From the NCBI RefSeq assembly GCF_964355755.1, contig NC_092675.1, positions 16,815,312 through 16,879,311 of the forward strand: DNA of 64,000 nt, given 5' to 3'. Shown piece after piece: positions 61,901 through 64,000 of the stretch. The position numbers were made by a program, and so were the translations under genes. Every line of letters begins with the position of its first letter. Within the stretch, counting starts at the first letter, position 1. This DNA comes from Antedon mediterranea. Its lineage: Eukaryota; Echinodermata; Crinoidea; Comatulida; Antedonidae. The notes under the pieces were generated by a model, which was not told the origin of the DNA, did not search any database, and was given only the letters and a program-made list of their open reading frames with translations.

Positions 61901-62611
61901 TTAAAATTCTTAAAAATTATTGTAATCTATCACAGAAGAACAAAAATCAATTGCAAAAACAGCCTTTCTATGCTATGTACGGCTGTGCGCAAGCTTGAAA
62001 TGTTTAAAATGTCCTGAAACGTATAGAAAATTGATTAGAAATGTTTGCACACTTTTAAATTTTAAATGCGCGTGCGTGCGTAGCTTTGTGGGAAACATGC
62101 CATTTTTATCCACAGAAAGTTGAGTCTTGATATGAATTAAAACACAAAGTGTCAATTCAAAATGACTTTTGGTTTTTAATCTATGCTCAATCATATAAGT
62201 TCATAGATCGCACGTTGCGCAACTCTGACGTTTTTCTAAAATAGGAGGTGCACTTCACGTAAATGTCGATATGTTGACAAATTTACGAAATTTTATGTTT
62301 TAGAGAAATGTGACGCACAAAAATAGGGTGGAAAGAAAGAAGAATAATACAGAAAAAAAAAGTTGATGATGATCTCATACAGCCAAGGTGATAATTACTT
62401 CTAATTTTTATTTTTTTTATAAGGGGGATACATTGTAAACAATTTACGAGCACGGTGGTTGAAGCTTGAGGCAAGCTACGCTGATGGAAAGTTAGAAGCG
62501 GACATGGAAAAACATGAAAAAGAAGGGAAATGGAAATTGGTTGAGAGACACGTTAAGGAGGAAGAAGACAGTGACCAGAATGTAGTAACATTCATTCATC
62601 AAGTTTGCTAA
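52984..62611 (+). CDS. METTL27-like methyltransferase, array copy 4
   Basis: Five exons, 52984-53100, 55253-55375, 57908-58046, 58764-58856 and 62424-62611, keep one frame of 219 residues over 9.6 kb. The N-terminus has HEKLGQFFDDWAPHYDK, shared with copy 2. SAM-binding motif I is IFDVASGTGLAGE (about residues 67-79), followed by IDAIDGS and YDALIIVGAFAF. The last exon starts GGYIVNNLRARW where the others have ITMRTRW. Exon 3 differs from copies 1-3 at many sites (IDAIDGSASS, VYKNLYVQWIGG). Introns are swollen by DNA elements: a decayed minisatellite-bearing element in intron 1, a tRNA-like/foldback and a 9-bp-duplication element in intron 2, and nested hAT-like elements in intron 4. No coding disruption was seen. 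Confidence 0.9.
53584..53607. promoter_or_regulatory. CCAAT and CRE motifs before a short open frame
   Basis: CCAAT at 53584-53588 and TGACGTCA at 53600-53607 lie about 80 bp before an ATG at 53684. That frame opens MAALSEGDHFNSYDAFNRAV and runs straight into a minisatellite. This looks like the remnant promoter of a gene carried by a transposon. Inference only. Confidence 0.3.
53755..53886. repeat. Minisatellite of 14-16-bp AGTCGCCCC units
   Basis: About nine units (AGTCGCCCCATCGCAA, AGTCGCCCCTTACAC, and so on). They resemble the 16-bp units of the elements at 5571 and 56002. A matching inverted array was not found nearby. Confidence 0.85.
55604..55675 (+). tRNA. tRNA-Thr(TGT)-like sequence, probably a pseudogene or SINE head
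   Basis: A 72-nt cloverleaf can be drawn: acceptor GGCTCTG/CAGAGAC (one mismatch), D-stem GTC/GAT, anticodon stem CTTGC/ACGAG (one mismatch), T-arm GCAGG-TTCGAAT-CCCGC (one mismatch), then a run of six T like a Pol III terminator. The anticodon would be TGT, but position 33 is C, not T. Its 3' half is repeated inverted at 55914-55929. Confidence 0.4.
55657..55930. repeat. Hairpin repeat joined to the tRNA-like 3' half
   Basis: GAATCCCGCCAGAGAC, then CATACAACTAAAAAATA and the CTATGCTCGACGCGA region, recurs as complement ending GTCTCTGGCGGGATTC at 55929. The arms are about 90 bp and the loop holds TA-rich sequence. Confidence 0.8.
56002..57764. mobile_element. DNA transposon with tandem-repeat inverted ends and 9-bp target duplication (copy 2)
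   Basis: Same family as 5571-6425 in opposite orientation, with ends GGTTTCGATCCAAG and (inverted) GGGTGCAGGTCAAG. The perfect 9-bp repeat ATAATATAT flanks it at 55993-56001 and 57765-57773. It contains a nested element (56585-57485) with its own 8-bp duplication. Removing 901 + 8 bp leaves 854 bp, against 855 bp for copy 1. The short frame inside (QVPYFRKSKTEAYVPPFGHR and RKHVAVVDIEKA) is shared with copy 1 but not recognised. Confidence 0.85.
56585..57485. mobile_element. Nested inverted-repeat element with 8-bp target duplication
   Basis: 901 bp. Both ends read inward as GGCGCTAGTTCCGTTTCGCA. Flanked by the perfect 8-bp repeat CTTCTATA (56577-56584 and 57486-57493). Subterminal blocks are also inverted (GTTTCTATGGAGCGCCAA against TTGGCGCTCCATAGAAAC-like sequence). 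No transposase. The superfamily is uncertain; 8-bp duplications occur in hAT, P and Merlin groups. Confidence 0.8.
58926..61048. mobile_element. Element with CAGGSCCGTAGCCAGG ends and 5-bp flanking repeat
   Basis: Left CAGGGCCGTAGCCAGG and right (inverted) CAGGCCCGTAGCCAGG, flanked by TACTC (58921-58925 and 61049-61053). It lies in intron 4 of methyltransferase copy 4 and hosts the hAT-like element at 59679-60753. A fragment of the same family is at 14157. Five-base duplications have been described for some hAT groups; the class is uncertain. Confidence 0.6.
59679..60753. mobile_element. hAT-like non-autonomous element with 8-bp target duplication
   Basis: Inverted ends CAGGGGTGGCACCAG and CAGTGGTGGCGCCAG. 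Perfect 8-bp duplication GACCAAAC (59671-59678 and 60754-60761). Ends starting CAGNGGTGGC with 8-bp duplications fit hAT elements. The subterminal region has the GCGAGCGAAGCGAGC and GGGGGGCGAAGCCCCCGG blocks. No transposase is present. Confidence 0.8.
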
Positions 62612-63520
62612 AGAACATTATGTTTTGTAAAGTTTTTGTTTATGATTTTGAAATATGTGCCATATAATTTATACCTCTTAAATTTTACTATAGGCCTAAT
62701 AGTATTTTAAATATTGAATTATATAACGTATAACGTGTTATAACGTATTACAAACGTTCAATTTGATTTACTATTACAATACAGTATATACAAGAAATAT
62801 TTCTTACGAAAAACGCTGCTCGCTTGTTGACGTAACAGTTTTAAAGATATATTGTCCCCCTGAAAAATATTTTTTATTTCAAATTTGTTTTTGAATGTGT
62901 CATTTTATTGTCACATAATAGTTATTCACATTAACGAAACAATTATTTACCTGAAAAATTTAAACGTTTCTTTTCTGTTTTTATACATTCATAAATAAAT
63001 ATTATTTTTTTGTTACAAAGTGAATAACTTTTGTATTTGAAGTAAATACAACAATAATTCATACTTTGATATGTCATAATTGTGCAATTGAAATTGAAAA
63101 ATAAAAAATACTGAATCTGTAAAAAAGATGTGCTTATTAAATAATTTAAATAAAAATGATGTCTAAATAATATTACTTTATTATACTAAACAGACTCAAT
63201 TTCTGTCACTTTAGTTTATTTTATTGCTAAAGTCAAGTCACTTCATCAAGCCTAGATGCTTCAAGTGTCAACAAATTGCATCCTATTACAATTTTACTGT
63301 TACTGTATATGAACTGTTTTGATAATTCAATGATTATCTGACAACGAATTACAGTATTATATATATATCGGTCTAGATTGACAGTCAAATGGGACTCATT
63401 GTAAATACCAGAAATAATGTTTTGATTATTTGACAGTGAATTACTATAATACTGGCCTATGTTGACAGCAAGAACAAAATCATTTATTTATTGAACAAGA
63501 TTTTACAAATTACTGTCTAC
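62612..63520. other. Region downstream of methyltransferase copy 4
   Basis: AT-rich 3' flank with several AATAAA words. No gene recognised. Confidence 0.4.
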
Positions 63521-63639
63521 ATGCATCTATTATAATACTGTATTATCAGCAATTTTTTCATAGACTCTCTTCTCGAAGACGTGCTTTGGGGTTTGTAATT
63601 TTAGCATGACCCGTCCTAGTTTACAAATTACCAAAACGT

Positions 63640-63750
63640 CTGCCTCTAGAACTATAACTGCTGCTTGCTTTAGCTTCTGAATGAGTAGTCCTCTTGGGAC
63701 GTACCTGGCTAAACCAGCAGCGTGTGACTGTCCCTCAAGACATAAGAAAA
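63640..63750 (-). repeat. Repeat shared with the 5' side of the LINE at 22 kb
   Basis: Minus-strand sequence (GCCAGGTACGTCCC, then GCTAAAGCAAGCAGCAGTTATAG) matches about 22010-22080 on the plus strand. An open frame here (HAAGLARYVPRGLLIQKLKQ) is likely repeat-derived rather than a gene. Confidence 0.5.
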
Positions 63751-64000
63751 TTAAAGATGAATGAAAACAAACTGAATATTGAATAGGCCATGTTTTACAG
63801 TTATTTACTTTTGGGGGCAAATATAAAATTAAATAATGATTTCGGTTTTATAAAAAAAAATCCCCAAAATAACCATATTGGCAAAAAAAAAATGGAAATT
63901 TACAAAATGAATGAACCAAGACACCTCACACAGAGCGACCAGGCACGGTAAAATGTATGTTGCAAAATAAAATCAATTATCATTATTATAACACCTAAAT

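Overview
The window is animal nuclear DNA: small exons with GT-AG introns, conserved intron phases, AT-rich spacers and dense retrotransposon and DNA-transposon debris. The very frequent TAGGCCTA-type words, and DNA elements whose inverted ends are built of short tandem repeats (as I recall for sea-urchin TU elements), suggest a marine invertebrate deuterostome, perhaps an echinoderm. That assignment is inference.

Host genes. At the left edge, on the minus strand, lie eight exons of the AP-1 clathrin adaptor medium subunit (C-terminus outside the window), with an NRF1-like promoter motif. Next is an unrecognised three-exon gene on the plus strand (7862-10019). From 19 kb to 62.6 kb a tandem array of four five-exon methyltransferase genes of the METTL27/WBSCR27 type fills the window, all on the plus strand with identical intron phases. 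Copies 1 and 3 form one subtype and copies 2 and 4 another, suggesting duplication of a pair. Copies 1 and 2 share an identical exon 3, which suggests gene conversion. Copy 2 has an in-frame TAG in exon 2 that could itself serve as a splice acceptor.

Mobile DNA. An internally deleted LTR retrotransposon with near-identical LTRs lies at 15-18 kb. Two Penelope-like elements with GIY-YIG domains are present, the first with a complete minimal hammerhead ribozyme. There are four or more Jockey/CR1-type LINE copies, one with an open frame of 892 codons, and tRNA-derived SINEs. Several DNA elements have recognisable target-site duplications: a pair with 9-bp duplications and tandem-repeat ends, one of which carries a nested element with an 8-bp duplication, and a hAT-like element nested in another element.

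Between methyltransferase copies 3 and 4 a composite block of about 12 kb (40.7-52.7 kb) has matching inverted ends. It contains an inner inverted-repeat element, a P2X7-BALD-like gene with an inverted partial duplicate, and a 4-kb satellite of roughly 95-bp hairpin-forming units that reverses orientation near 49.0 kb.
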